Below, piece after piece: positions 1 to 7,803 of a stretch of DNA of 18,120 nt. How positions within the stretch are numbered: the first letter of the stretch is position 1; each line of letters opens with the position of its first letter. Origin of the DNA: Clostridiales bacterium UBA1389 (lineage in GTDB: Bacteria; Bacillota; Clostridia; Oscillospirales; CAG-382). The notes beneath the pieces were generated by a model, which was given only the letters and a program-made list of their open reading frames with translations, searched no databases and was not told where the DNA came from. Location: NCBI GenBank assembly GCA_002305335.1, contig DBQR01000010.1, forward strand, positions 1-18,120, given 5' to 3'. The translations under genes and the position numbers were made by a program.

Positions 1-1611
1 TGGTTTGTGATGGCGATAGTACTGTCCAACGTGCTGTTTGCTTTTCTCAAAAAGCTGTTTTCCCGCCTGCTTGACGTGGAGCAGGAACGCATTTCCTGGG
101 GTATCGAAAAGCAGTTTGCCGATAAAATTATGTCGGTGGAATACAAGAACCTTGAAGACCCCCACTTCCTTGACCTTAAGGAGAGAGCAACCTTCGCCAT
201 GTACAATCAGGGGGTGGTAAATTCCCTTGTGACAAATGCGGTGTCTTTCCTAAACGAGATATTCACCGTGGCGGGTCTGGTTGCCATAATGCTGAGTCTG
301 TCCTGGATTTTAGTGGTGTCGCTGACGGCCACCATAGGGCTTTCGGTGCTTATACAGGCTTCCTTTTCAAAGTACCAGCGAAAATTTTATCAGGAACTCA
401 TCCCCGTAAACCGCAAATACGGCTACTATATAAACCTAACTTTTGAAACTCTTATTCAGAAGGAATGCCGCCTGTACGAAATGCAGGATATGTTGGGGGA
501 TACCCTAACCGAATACAACAGGGAAATAAACCGCTGGTTCGGCAAATTCAACCGCCGGATGGGGCTTGCCATGGGGCTGTTTCAGGTGGTTGTGGTATTG
601 CAGACAATGCTTGCCTACGGGTTTGTGAGCAGCCACACCCTGAGCGGTGGTATAGGCATCGGCAGCCTTACCATGTATGTTTCATCGGCGGTGTCCTTTT
701 CCTCCTCGGTTTTGGCCATGGGGACGGCGGTGGTGGAAATAACGCTGATGTTAGGCTACCTTACCCCCCTTGCCGAGCTTATGAAGGTCCCCGACGAAGT
801 CCGGATTTCCGGAAATGCCGTCTTAGATAAAGTAAAAACCATTGAATTTAAAAACGTGTCCTTTGCCTATCCCAAAACCGAAAAAAAGGTGCTTGACAAT
901 GTTTCATTTATAATAAACGACGGAGAAAAGATAAGCATCGTGGGGCTTAACGGGGCGGGGAAGTCAACTGTGGTAAAATTGATCTGCCGTCTGTATCATC
1001 CCGATTCGGGGAAAATTCTCATCAACGGCAGGGATATTTTCGAATACGAGCATTCCTCCTACCTAAGGGAGCTGGCGGCGGTGTTTCAGGATTTTCGGCT
1101 TTTCAACTTTACGATTTGCGAAAACATAACCTGCAAAGATGCCGGAAAGGACAGGGAAAAGGTTATTGAACTGATTGATAAAGTGGGGATGTCGGACAAG
1201 ATAAAGTCGCTAAAGCAGGGGATTGATTCCCGTTTCGGAAAGGAGTACGACGAGGAAGGGGTGGAATTTTCGGGGGGACAGTCTCAGAAAATCGCCATCG
1301 CAAGAGCATTGTATAAAAACGCATCCCTTGTAATTCTTGACGAGCCCACATCCGCCCTTGACCCCATCGCGGAGGCGGAAATTTACGAAAACTTCAACTC
1401 CCTTGTGGGGGATAAGACCGCATTGTATATATCCCACCGTATGTCCTCAAGTGTGTTCTGCGACAGGATACTGGTAATATCCGACGGGAAAACAGAAGCC
1501 TTCGGCACCCACCGGGAACTTATGCAGAACGAGGAAGGAACATATTACAAGCTGTTTACCTCCCAAGCGAAAAACTATAAGTATACAACGGAAAAAGTGC
1601 ATAATATTTAA
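1..1611 (+). CDS. ABC exporter, fused permease and ATPase (5' truncated)
   Basis: This is a half-size ABC exporter with the membrane domain fused to the ATPase, acting in the cytoplasmic membrane. The frame is open to the window edge, so the true start lies upstream. Counting from the GTG at base 7, 534 residues are visible against about 590-600 for the family, so roughly the first transmembrane helix is missing. Hydrophobic segments lie near residues 80-120, 187-205 and 215-255. The ATPase domain has Walker A GLNGAGKST (313-321), Q-loop Q361, signature FSGGQ (421-425), Walker B LVILDE (441-446) and switch H477, so all catalytic positions are intact. The membrane part carries a Y-x-x-LEDPxF element of the sort seen in peptide or lantibiotic-type exporters. 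The substrate cannot be read from the sequence. It may pair with a gene upstream of the window. A 212-base gap with a repeat separates it from the next exporter. Confidence 0.9.
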   Translation, partial: WFVMAIVLSNVLFAFLKKLFSRLLDVEQERISWGIEKQFADKIMSVEYKNLEDPHFLDLKERATFAMYNQGVVNSLVTNAVSFLNEIFTVAGLVAIMLSLSWILVVSLTATIGLSVLIQASFSKYQRKFYQELIPVNRKYGYYINLTFETLIQKECRLYEMQDMLGDTLTEYNREINRWFGKFNRRMGLAMGLFQVVVVLQTMLAYGFVSSHTLSGGIGIGSLTMYVSSAVSFSSSVLAMGTAVVEITLMLGYLTPLAELMKVPDEVRISGNAVLDKVKTIEFKNVSFAYPKTEKKVLDNVSFIINDGEKISIVGLNGAGKSTVVKLICRLYHPDSGKILINGRDIFEYEHSSYLRELAAVFQDFRLFNFTICENITCKDAGKDREKVIELIDKVGMSDKIKSLKQGIDSRFGKEYDEEGVEFSGGQSQKIAIARALYKNASLVILDEPTSALDPIAEAEIYENFNSLVGDKTALYISHRMSSSVFCDRILVISDGKTEAFGTHRELMQNEEGTYYKLFTSQAKNYKYTTEKVHNI

Positions 1612-1650
1612 ATATTGTATTGAATTGAATATTGTAGGAGTGGATATAAA

Positions 1651-1763
1651 AAAGCCTTCCGACTTTCGGGGAAGGTGTCAGCCGAAGGCTGACGGATGAG
1701 GGGTAGCACCCTATTACCGGAAGAGAAGTAAAACGAAATCCGCAGCCAAATCTGTTGATAAAA
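1651..1763 (+). repeat. Dispersed hairpin repeat, copy 1
   Basis: About 113 bases that align along their length with 5373-5484, in the same orientation. It holds two hairpins. One is CCTTCC (1655-1660) with GGAAGG (1670-1675). The other is GTCAGCC (1677-1683), loop GAA, GGCTGAC (1687-1693). A block shared exactly with copy 2 follows: GGCTGACGGATGAGGGGTAG. Both copies lie just 3' of an exporter gene. From memory, repeats of this make-up occur in many gut Clostridia genomes. It encodes nothing visible. Confidence 0.8.
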
Positions 1764-1823
1764 TCTCCCTTGCGGTCGGAGAAAACCGCCTGCGGCGGGA
1801 TTATAATCAATGAAAGGAAACCA

Positions 1824-3572
1824 ATGAAACTACTGTTATCCTATCTAAAACCATATAAAAAACGAATTTTTATCGCCGGGCTGATTGACGCGGTATCCGT
1901 ATTCTGCGCCCTGTTTATGCCCTATATAATGTCAAAAATCGTAAACATCGGTATCGCCAACGGCGACATGGACTACATTTTTTTAATGTGCGGCATAATG
2001 CTGGGACTGGCGGCGGTGTCCCTTATCTGCTTACTTATTACCATTAAATTAAGCACCTCGGTTTCCGCCGATTTTTTAAGCGATATGCAGCGGGCAATAT
2101 TCAAAAAAGTAAATTCCTATTCCTTTGACGAATTTTCCGAAATAGGAACCGCCTCCCTTTTGACCCGTCAGACGGAGGATCTGTTTTCCCTTGAGATGGT
2201 GGCCTACAATTCAATGCACATGCTTATATACGTTCTGATAATGTGTATCGGCGGGGGGATTCTTGCTTTTCTGTCCGACTGGATAATGGCACTTATTACC
2301 CTTGCCGTCTGCCCCCTGGTGCTGCTGGCGGTATGGATTGTCACCAGAGGGATGTACAATCTTTTCGAAAATTCCGCCAAGTATATCGACATTCAGAACA
2401 AGGTGGTAAGGGAAAGACTGTCGGGGCTAAGGGTTATCAGAGCCTTCAACCGGGAGGATTCCGAACATAACCGGGTAAAGAACGCCACCGTCACCATGGC
2501 GGAATATATTATCCGCGCCAATATAAGAAGCGGTTACATCACCCCCGTCACCACCTTTATTCTTGACATCACCGCCGTGGTGCTGCTGGGGATAGGGGCT
2601 TCCCGCCTTACCACGTCCTCAATCATTACCGCCGGCGGGATAATCGCCAATATCCAGTATATCGCCCTTATTATGGGCGGGGTTATCATGCTTTCCTGGG
2701 CGTTGGCATGGTTTCCCCACATTAAGGTGTCCCTTAAGCGGATAACCGAAGTACTTTCCAAGGAGGGTAAAGACGAGCATAACCCCGGTCTTATCGAAGA
2801 CGGGGAAAAGATGCTTGACGGGGAAATAGTTATGGAAAACCTCACCTTCCGCTACGGCAAAGGGGGAAATCCTGCCATTGAGGATATCTCCTTTAAGGCT
2901 TTAAAAGGAGAAACGGTGGGGATAATCGGTGGTACCGGTTCGGGAAAATCCACCCTTGTCAAGCTGCTGCTTGCCTTCTATTCCGACTATGAAGGGAAAA
3001 TTACCTTCGGCGGAGTTGATTATAAAAATCTTTCCGCCCGCGCCATAAGGAGTAATCTATCGGTTGCTCTCCAGAAATCCATGGTCTTCGAAGGCACCGC
3101 GGAGGAAAACATTAAAATGGGAAAACCCGATGCCACAGACTATGAATTAAAGGAAGCTGCCGGGGTCGCCCAGATTGCCGACTTTCTGGAATCCCAGCCG
3201 GAAGGCTATAAGATGCACCTTTCCCAGGCGGGGTCGAACATATCCGGCGGACAAAAACAGCGGATAAATATTGCCCGCACCGTTATAAAGGATGCGCCGG
3301 TGTATGTTTTCGACGATACCTTTTCCGCCCTTGACTATCTTACCGAATCCAAACTCCGCAGAGCGCTGAACGAAAAGCTTAAAGGCAAAACCAGAATCAT
3401 TATTACCCAAAGAGCTGCTACCGCCATGCACTGCGACCAGATTTATGTTATGGACAAGGGAAGGATTGTGGGGGAAGGCAGACATAACGAACTCCTTGAA
3501 AACTGTACCGTTTATAAAGAAATCTACGATTCCCAGATAAAACGCACCTCGGCAAAGGGGGTGGCAAAATGA
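1824..3572 (+). CDS. Heterodimeric ABC exporter, subunit with degenerate ATP site
   Basis: A 582-residue fused permease-ATPase, one half of a heterodimeric ABC exporter with the next gene. I chose ATG 1824, preceded by GAAAGG at 1812-1817. The longer reading from 1755 would draw its first 23 residues from repeat-flanking sequence. Hydrophobic segments lie near residues 15-40, 52-75, 132-175 and 240-295. The ATPase has Walker A GGTGSGKST (369-377), Q-loop Q417 and a canonical ISGGQ signature (473-477). Walker B reads VYVFDD, with D498 where the catalytic Glu should be, and the switch His is Q529. This Asp and Gln pair is what I recall for TM287 of the TM287/288 exporter, the non-hydrolysing site partner. 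The stop overlaps the next start (ATGA), so equimolar coupled translation is likely. Substrate unknown; drug or peptide efflux is plausible. Confidence 0.92.
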   Translation: MKLLLSYLKPYKKRIFIAGLIDAVSVFCALFMPYIMSKIVNIGIANGDMDYIFLMCGIMLGLAAVSLICLLITIKLSTSVSADFLSDMQRAIFKKVNSYSFDEFSEIGTASLLTRQTEDLFSLEMVAYNSMHMLIYVLIMCIGGGILAFLSDWIMALITLAVCPLVLLAVWIVTRGMYNLFENSAKYIDIQNKVVRERLSGLRVIRAFNREDSEHNRVKNATVTMAEYIIRANIRSGYITPVTTFILDITAVVLLGIGASRLTTSSIITAGGIIANIQYIALIMGGVIMLSWALAWFPHIKVSLKRITEVLSKEGKDEHNPGLIEDGEKMLDGEIVMENLTFRYGKGGNPAIEDISFKALKGETVGIIGGTGSGKSTLVKLLLAFYSDYEGKITFGGVDYKNLSARAIRSNLSVALQKSMVFEGTAEENIKMGKPDATDYELKEAAGVAQIADFLESQPEGYKMHLSQAGSNISGGQKQRINIARTVIKDAPVYVFDDTFSALDYLTESKLRRALNEKLKGKTRIIITQRAATAMHCDQIYVMDKGRIVGEGRHNELLENCTVYKEIYDSQIKRTSAKGVAK

Positions 3573-5368
3573 AAGCCAAAAAGCAGACGGATAAAAACGA
3601 AATGTCCGTAGGATATATCATAAAGCGAATACTGAAAGACCTTTCCCACATAAAGGGTTATCTAATTCTTTCCACGTTTTTATCCCTGATTACGGTGGTA
3701 TTGTCCCTTGCGGGACCCTATGTTCTCGGCAAGCTTACCGACGAAGTATATAATGCCTGGATTAATAAAACCCCCGTTGACAAAACCAATTTTGTATCCG
3801 CGGTGATTATCCTGGGCGGGATATATGTTGCCATAGCCGTTACATCCATCATCATTATGAAGATGATGAACAACGTGGTTTCCCGCAGGTTCACCTGTGA
3901 TTTACGGGTGAGAATGAGCGCCAAAATCAAAAAACTCCCCGTAAGCTTTGCCGATAATACCCCTATCGGCGAGATAATTTCAAGAATGACCGACGACGTT
4001 TCGGTGCTGGGGACTACCGTTCATATAGTCATAGATACCCTTATAAACGGAGTGCTTAAGCTTGTTTGCATTGCGGTGATTATATTTATACTCAATCCCC
4101 TGCTTGCGGCCATTGTGGTGGTTTTCGTCCCCTTTTCGGTGGTGCTTGCCGCCAAGATGGCGGGGAAAAGCGAAAAGCATTTTACCTCGGCAAGGGATAT
4201 AAACGGAAAAATATCCTCACATGTGGAGGAAAACTGCACCGGCTTTGATACGGTAAAGGCTTTCGGTCTTGCGGACAGGCAGAACCAAATCCACGCCGGA
4301 TTAAGCGGGGAATATAAAATAAAATGCCGTCAGGGCAACTATCTTTCGGGAATGGTTCAGCCCATTATCGCCTTTGTGGACAACGTGGCATATATAGCCA
4401 TCTGCCTGTTGGGGGGTTATTTGGCTTCAACCAGCAGGATGGACGTGGGTATTATCGTTTCCTTTGCGCTATACGCCAAAAACTTTTCGATGCCCCTTGA
4501 ATCCATAGCCTACGGTTTCGGCACAATGCAGAAAACCATTGCCTCCGCAAGGCGGGTTTACGGCATACTTGATTCCGGGGAAATGGCCGAAACCGAAAGC
4601 GAGCATTTAACCAACGTAAAGGGTAATGTAACCTTTGAAAAGGTCAATTTCTCCTATAAAAAGGATACCCCGCTTATACAGGAATTTTCGGTTGACATAA
4701 TGACAGGTCAGAAGGTTGCCATCGTGGGTCCCACCGGGGCGGGAAAAACCACTCTTGTCAATCTCCTTATGAGGTTTTACGAACCCGATTCGGGTTGTAT
4801 AAGGATTGACGGGGTTGACATAACCAAGGTCGGCAGGGAAGAAGTGAGAAACCAGTTTGCCATGGTGCTTCAGGATACCTGGCTGTTTTCCGGCACCGTA
4901 TATCAGAACATTGCCTACGGCAATCCCGACGCCACCTTTGAGGACGTTAAGCGGGCGGCGGAGTATGCCCATATCGACTATTTCATAGAAACCCTTGAAA
5001 AGGGTTACGACACCATGATAAACGAGGAATCTTCCAATATTTCAAGCGGTCAGAAGCAGCTGTTGACCATTGCCCGGGCTTATCTTTCGGGAAGGAAGAT
5101 GCTTATCCTTGACGAAGCCACCTCCAACGTGGACACCCGTACCGAAATTCTTATTCAGCATACCATGGATAAGCTTATGAAGGGGAAAACCTCCTTTGTA
5201 ATCGCCCACCGGCTGTCAACCATCGTGAATGCGGATATTATCCTCGTTATCAACGACGGCCAGATAGTGGAGCAGGGTACCCACAGCCAGCTCCTTGAAA
5301 AGGGCGGCTTTTACAGCGAGATTTATTACAGCCAGTACGAGGCCTATAATAACGGCAACGGCGCATAA
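3569..5368 (+). CDS. Heterodimeric ABC exporter, catalytic subunit
   Basis: A 599-residue fused permease-ATPase and partner of the preceding gene, which it overlaps by four bases. A soluble N-terminal stretch of about 28 residues precedes membrane segments near 30-58, 75-97, 160-195 and 265-300. The coupling and ATPase motifs are Walker A GPTGAGKTT (387-395), Q-loop Q435, Walker B MLILDE with catalytic E516, the DEATSNVD element, and switch H547. The signature is altered: ISSGQ (491-495) replaces the usual LSGGQ. That signature would close over the degenerate Walker site of the partner, while the partner's intact signature closes over this protein's competent site. The pair therefore has one consensus and one degenerate ATP site, as known for TM287/288, BmrCD and LmrCD. 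Transport direction is inferred to be export. The gene ends only a few bases before repeat copy 2. Confidence 0.92.
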   Translation: MKAKKQTDKNEMSVGYIIKRILKDLSHIKGYLILSTFLSLITVVLSLAGPYVLGKLTDEVYNAWINKTPVDKTNFVSAVIILGGIYVAIAVTSIIIMKMMNNVVSRRFTCDLRVRMSAKIKKLPVSFADNTPIGEIISRMTDDVSVLGTTVHIVIDTLINGVLKLVCIAVIIFILNPLLAAIVVVFVPFSVVLAAKMAGKSEKHFTSARDINGKISSHVEENCTGFDTVKAFGLADRQNQIHAGLSGEYKIKCRQGNYLSGMVQPIIAFVDNVAYIAICLLGGYLASTSRMDVGIIVSFALYAKNFSMPLESIAYGFGTMQKTIASARRVYGILDSGEMAETESEHLTNVKGNVTFEKVNFSYKKDTPLIQEFSVDIMTGQKVAIVGPTGAGKTTLVNLLMRFYEPDSGCIRIDGVDITKVGREEVRNQFAMVLQDTWLFSGTVYQNIAYGNPDATFEDVKRAAEYAHIDYFIETLEKGYDTMINEESSNISSGQKQLLTIARAYLSGRKMLILDEATSNVDTRTEILIQHTMDKLMKGKTSFVIAHRLSTIVNADIILVINDGQIVEQGTHSQLLEKGGFYSEIYYSQYEAYNNGNGA

Positions 5369-5372
5369 TAAT

Positions 5373-5484
5373 AAAGCCTTCCCCTTGAGGGGAAGGTGGC
5401 AGCCGCAGGCTGACGGATGAGGGGTAGTACCGCATACCCTGAAGAGAAGCAAATGAACCCCGCAGCTGACGCTATTGACTAAAA
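5373..5484 (+). repeat. Dispersed hairpin repeat, copy 2
   Basis: About 112 bases aligned to copy 1 (1651-1763). The first hairpin is a perfect 8-bp stem, CCTTCCCC (5377-5384), loop TTGA, GGGGAAGG (5389-5396). The second is CAGCC (5400-5404), loop GCA, GGCTG (5408-5412). The shared 20-base block ends in GAGGGGTAG. The first hairpin lacks a T-tract on the plus strand. It sits between the exporter stop codon and the convergent terminator. Confidence 0.8.
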
Positions 5485-5507
5485 CCACCGGCTAAAGCCG
5501 GTGGTTT
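5482..5507. terminator. Bidirectional terminator between exporter and rhaD
   Basis: A perfect 11-bp stem, AAACCACCGGC (5482-5492), loop TAAA, GCCGGTGGTTT (5497-5507). TTTCTT follows on the plus strand and TTTTAG on the minus strand. It serves the plus-strand exporter pair and the minus-strand rhaD, whose stop codon (5509-5511) lies one base from the stem. Confidence 0.85.
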
Positions 5508-5508
5508 C

Positions 5509-6327
5509 TTATATTAACAAATCTCTATTTATACTTATTCCCAACGCCTTGCACTCATCCAAAATGTTCTGTTTCGTAATAGTTGAAACCGCCTTTCCCG
5601 CGGAGGAATAAAGCAGGTATATTTTAGCCGCTTTTTCCACCACCTCCACAAGGGAAAATGCGTCGTCAAAATCTACTCCCGCCGAAAAAATACCATGGTG
5701 CGCCCACACCAAAATATTGAATTTTTCAAACATTTTTGAGGATTCCAGGGCTATTTCAAGACTTCCCGGGACTAAAAAGGGCAGAACCCCGATTCCCTCC
5801 GGAAAGGCAAGGGGACATTCGGTGTTTGACCTCCACAGGGTGTTGGAAAAAGCCTCCGGCGTATGGAGGAGAAGGAAGGACAGGGCAATAATATTTTCCG
5901 GGTGGGAATGATAAACCACCCTTTTGCCCTGCTTAATCTTTATTGAATGGGCGATAAGATGGCTGAACAGCTCGCTGGTGGGGCGGTGAAGACTGTCGCC
6001 GAACAGCACGGTATAGCCCTTCAGGTTATCGTCGATTTTTATTATCGAAAGGGTATTACAGGGGTTACTGGGGATATTGCTGATAAAGGAGCCGGCGTTG
6101 GTGACAAGAAAATGCTCCCCGGCAAGGTTGTTGATTGATTTTTCGGGAATATCAAGGGGAAAATGCCGGTTGTCGTTGAAAAAGGTAGCGGCGGAGGTAA
6201 TTTCGTCATTTGTAAGGCGGTATGTCAGGTTGCCGGCGTTACGCTCGTGCCACCCTTTAAGGGAGGCTTTTTCGAAAAATGTTATGGCATTTATAATAAA
6301 ATTAAGCTGGGTGAAACCGGTTTTCAT
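5509..6327 (-). CDS. rhaD: Rhamnulose-1-phosphate aldolase
   Basis: A cytoplasmic class II zinc aldolase that splits L-rhamnulose 1-phosphate into dihydroxyacetone phosphate and L-lactaldehyde, the last dedicated step of rhamnose breakdown. The 272 residues match the family length (E. coli RhaD about 274). RhaD-specific features include GWHERNAGNLTYRL near residues 25-38, the PTSEL block with the expected catalytic E119, the zinc ligands H140 and H142 in YHSHPENIIALS, the TECPLAFPEGIGVLP stretch near 169-183, and H211 in WAHHGIF as third zinc ligand. ATG 6327 is preceded by AGGGAG about nine bases away; an upstream in-frame ATG would add 14 residues of intergenic sequence. It follows rsmA by 44 bases with no terminator, so it is probably co-transcribed. 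No rhamnose isomerase, kinase or regulator gene is in the window. A broader class II aldolase role is possible but less likely. Confidence 0.88.
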   Translation of the reverse strand: MKTGFTQLNFIINAITFFEKASLKGWHERNAGNLTYRLTNDEITSAATFFNDNRHFPLDIPEKSINNLAGEHFLVTNAGSFISNIPSNPCNTLSIIKIDDNLKGYTVLFGDSLHRPTSELFSHLIAHSIKIKQGKRVVYHSHPENIIALSFLLLHTPEAFSNTLWRSNTECPLAFPEGIGVLPFLVPGSLEIALESSKMFEKFNILVWAHHGIFSAGVDFDDAFSLVEVVEKAAKIYLLYSSAGKAVSTITKQNILDECKALGISINRDLLI

Positions 6328-6371
6328 TGTTGCATACTCCCTACGGTTTGAAATTTGCCTTGTACACAATT

Positions 6372-7193
6372 TTATTTAAATTTATACAGCCCCGACACGA
6401 ACTTTTCAAAGTCATATATATCCATTTCTTCACCCCTAATGTTGGAGGAAAAGCCGGATAAAGCAAGGGCTATTAATATTTCATCCTTTGAAAAGGGGAA
6501 ATCGGACGAAACAAGGCAGTTTACCAAAGTTTTCCTCCGATGGGAAAATCCAAGGCGGATTACCCTAAAAAACAAATCAATATCCTTAGGCGAAACCGGA
6601 GGGGCTTTTCTTATATCAAACCTGATAACCGCCGAATCCACTTTAGGTTTAGGTAAAAAATTCCCCGCAGGGACATCAAACAGCTTTTTTACGGTGGCAT
6701 AATAATCGCAAAGCACCGTAAGGGAGGAGTACTCACTGCTTTTCTTTTTGGCGCAGAGTCTTCTTGCCACCTCCTTCTGAACCATAACCGTAACGGTGTC
6801 AAAGGAGTAATTTCCCGCAATCAGCTTCAGGATAATGGGGGAGGTTATATAATAGGGAATATTCGCGCAGACGGATAGGGGCATACCCGTAAAATGTTCG
6901 TCAATCAGCTTCTGAATATCGGTTTTTAAAATATCCCCTTCCGCAATTTCCACATTTTCGAAACCGCTGAACTTTTCCCATAAAAAGGGGATAAGTTCGG
7001 AATCTATTTCAACCGCCACCACTTTTTTGGCGATTAGGGCTAAAAACTCCGTCAGAATCCCTCTGCCGGGGCCTATTTCCAGAACCCCGTGGGAGGAAGT
7101 TACCCCCGATTCCCTGACAATCCGTTCCGGAACGGCTTTGTTTGTCAGAAAATTCTGGCCGTAATATTTTTTGGCTTTTGTTTTGTCGGTCAT
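6372..7193 (-). CDS. rsmA: 16S rRNA adenine dimethyltransferase (N6-A1518/A1519)
   Basis: RsmA (KsgA) uses S-adenosylmethionine to dimethylate two adjacent adenines in the 3' hairpin of 16S rRNA late in 30S assembly. The 273 residues are the usual length. Visible motifs are the N-terminal YYGQNFL (10-16), SAM motif I EIGPGRG (39-45), the acidic VEID strand end (61-64), GDIL (87-90), catalytic motif IV NIPYY (111-115), PKPKVDSAV (181-189) and FSHRRKTL (216-223). Its start overlaps the stop of the XRE/cupin gene by four bases (ATGA at 7193-7190), so translation is probably coupled. Loss of this protein is known to give kasugamycin resistance. The identification is secure. Confidence 0.97.
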   Translation of the reverse strand: MTDKTKAKKYYGQNFLTNKAVPERIVRESGVTSSHGVLEIGPGRGILTEFLALIAKKVVAVEIDSELIPFLWEKFSGFENVEIAEGDILKTDIQKLIDEHFTGMPLSVCANIPYYITSPIILKLIAGNYSFDTVTVMVQKEVARRLCAKKKSSEYSSLTVLCDYYATVKKLFDVPAGNFLPKPKVDSAVIRFDIRKAPPVSPKDIDLFFRVIRLGFSHRRKTLVNCLVSSDFPFSKDEILIALALSGFSSNIRGEEMDIYDFEKFVSGLYKFK

Positions 7194-7744
7194 TCTTTAT
7201 CGATTACCGTAAGGAATTTAGCCGTTCCGCCTATGGCGTACTGACCGTGGGGGATGGCGGGATTGAAATAAACCGAATCCCCCTCGTTGAGGATTATTTC
7301 CCGGCTGCCTATAATTACCCCGACGGTACCTTCAAGGACGATATTGAACTCCTGACCCCCGTGGGTTACCAGCTTCGGCTTTTCCTCCGACGGGGAAATG
7401 GTGACAATCATGGGTTCCTTGTTTTTATCCTTGAAATTATAGGCAAGGGCTTCAAAGGCATAGCCTTCATAGCGTTCCACCCCTATCCCCTTACCCTTGC
7501 GGGTGACGGAGTAAGCCTCCATACGGGGGGCTTCGCCGGTCAAAAGCTCGGTGGCGTCGATACCCAAAGCACCGGCAATATTGTAAATGACGCTTATGGG
7601 AATATCCGCCGCTCCGCTTTCGTAAGCGTTATATTCGCCGGCGGAAATGCCGATTTTTTCGGCAACCGTCACTGCGGGGATGTCAAGGATATCCCTTAAA
7701 TATTTTATTCTATCGGCTATCTGCTGTATTTGTTTGTTTACCAT
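7190..7744 (-). CDS. XRE-family regulator with cupin sensor domain
   Basis: A 184-residue cytoplasmic transcriptional regulator. An N-terminal helix-turn-helix of the XRE/Cro type spans about residues 6-68, with VAEKIGISAGEYNAYESG as the recognition region. A C-terminal cupin barrel spans about 112-182. The cupin carries H128 in THGGQEFNIVLEG and H166 in NPAIPHG, positions usual for cupin metal or ligand binding. ATG 7744 was chosen because GGAGG lies five bases upstream. An ATG at 7783 is in frame but has no comparable site and falls within the predicted promoter. The ATGA overlap with rsmA and a promoter just upstream suggest it heads its own unit with rsmA and rhaD. Family members often control small-molecule metabolism, and in Clostridia relatives often sit beside acyl-CoA ligases, which is not the case here. 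Ligand and targets are unknown. Confidence 0.88.
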   Translation of the reverse strand: MVNKQIQQIADRIKYLRDILDIPAVTVAEKIGISAGEYNAYESGAADIPISVIYNIAGALGIDATELLTGEAPRMEAYSVTRKGKGIGVERYEGYAFEALAYNFKDKNKEPMIVTISPSEEKPKLVTHGGQEFNIVLEGTVGVIIGSREIILNEGDSVYFNPAIPHGQYAIGGTAKFLTVIDKE

Positions 7745-7773
7745 AACTGCCTCCGGCGGATTTATTCGTAAAG

Positions 7774-7803
7774 AGTATAGCACATATTTTAATTAAAAGT
7801 CAA
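7774..7803 (-). promoter_or_regulatory. Promoter for XRE/cupin-rsmA-rhaD
   Basis: On the minus strand, -35 TTGACT (7798-7803), an 18-base spacer and -10 TATACT (7774-7779). The start site would be about 20-25 bases before the ATG at 7744. The -35 overlaps the stop codon of the queG-like gene (7800-7802). Confidence 0.7.

Noticed and set aside
1620..1650. Promoter for the exporter pair (TTGAAT with TATAAA)
   Set aside because: Spacing is 19 or 14 bases and both hexamers are imperfect; not strong enough to list.
1655..1675. Hairpin after the first exporter as an intrinsic terminator
   Set aside because: The stem is 6 bp with no T-tract on the plus strand. The A-run is on its 5' side, so it would only act for minus-strand transcription. 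It is better explained as part of the repeat.
1755..1823. N-terminal extension of 23 residues on the first heterodimeric exporter subunit
   Set aside because: It would be encoded by the end and flank of repeat copy 1, with no ribosome binding site at 1755, whereas ATG 1824 has GAAAGG at good spacing and gives a normal exporter N-terminus.
4607..4972. 121-codon minus-strand frame opposite the exporter ATPase domain
   Set aside because: Antisense to Walker A and Q-loop coding sequence; no independent evidence.
7142..7699. 185-codon plus-strand frame opposite the XRE/cupin gene
   Set aside because: A shadow of the minus-strand gene, which has a helix-turn-helix, a cupin and a ribosome binding site.
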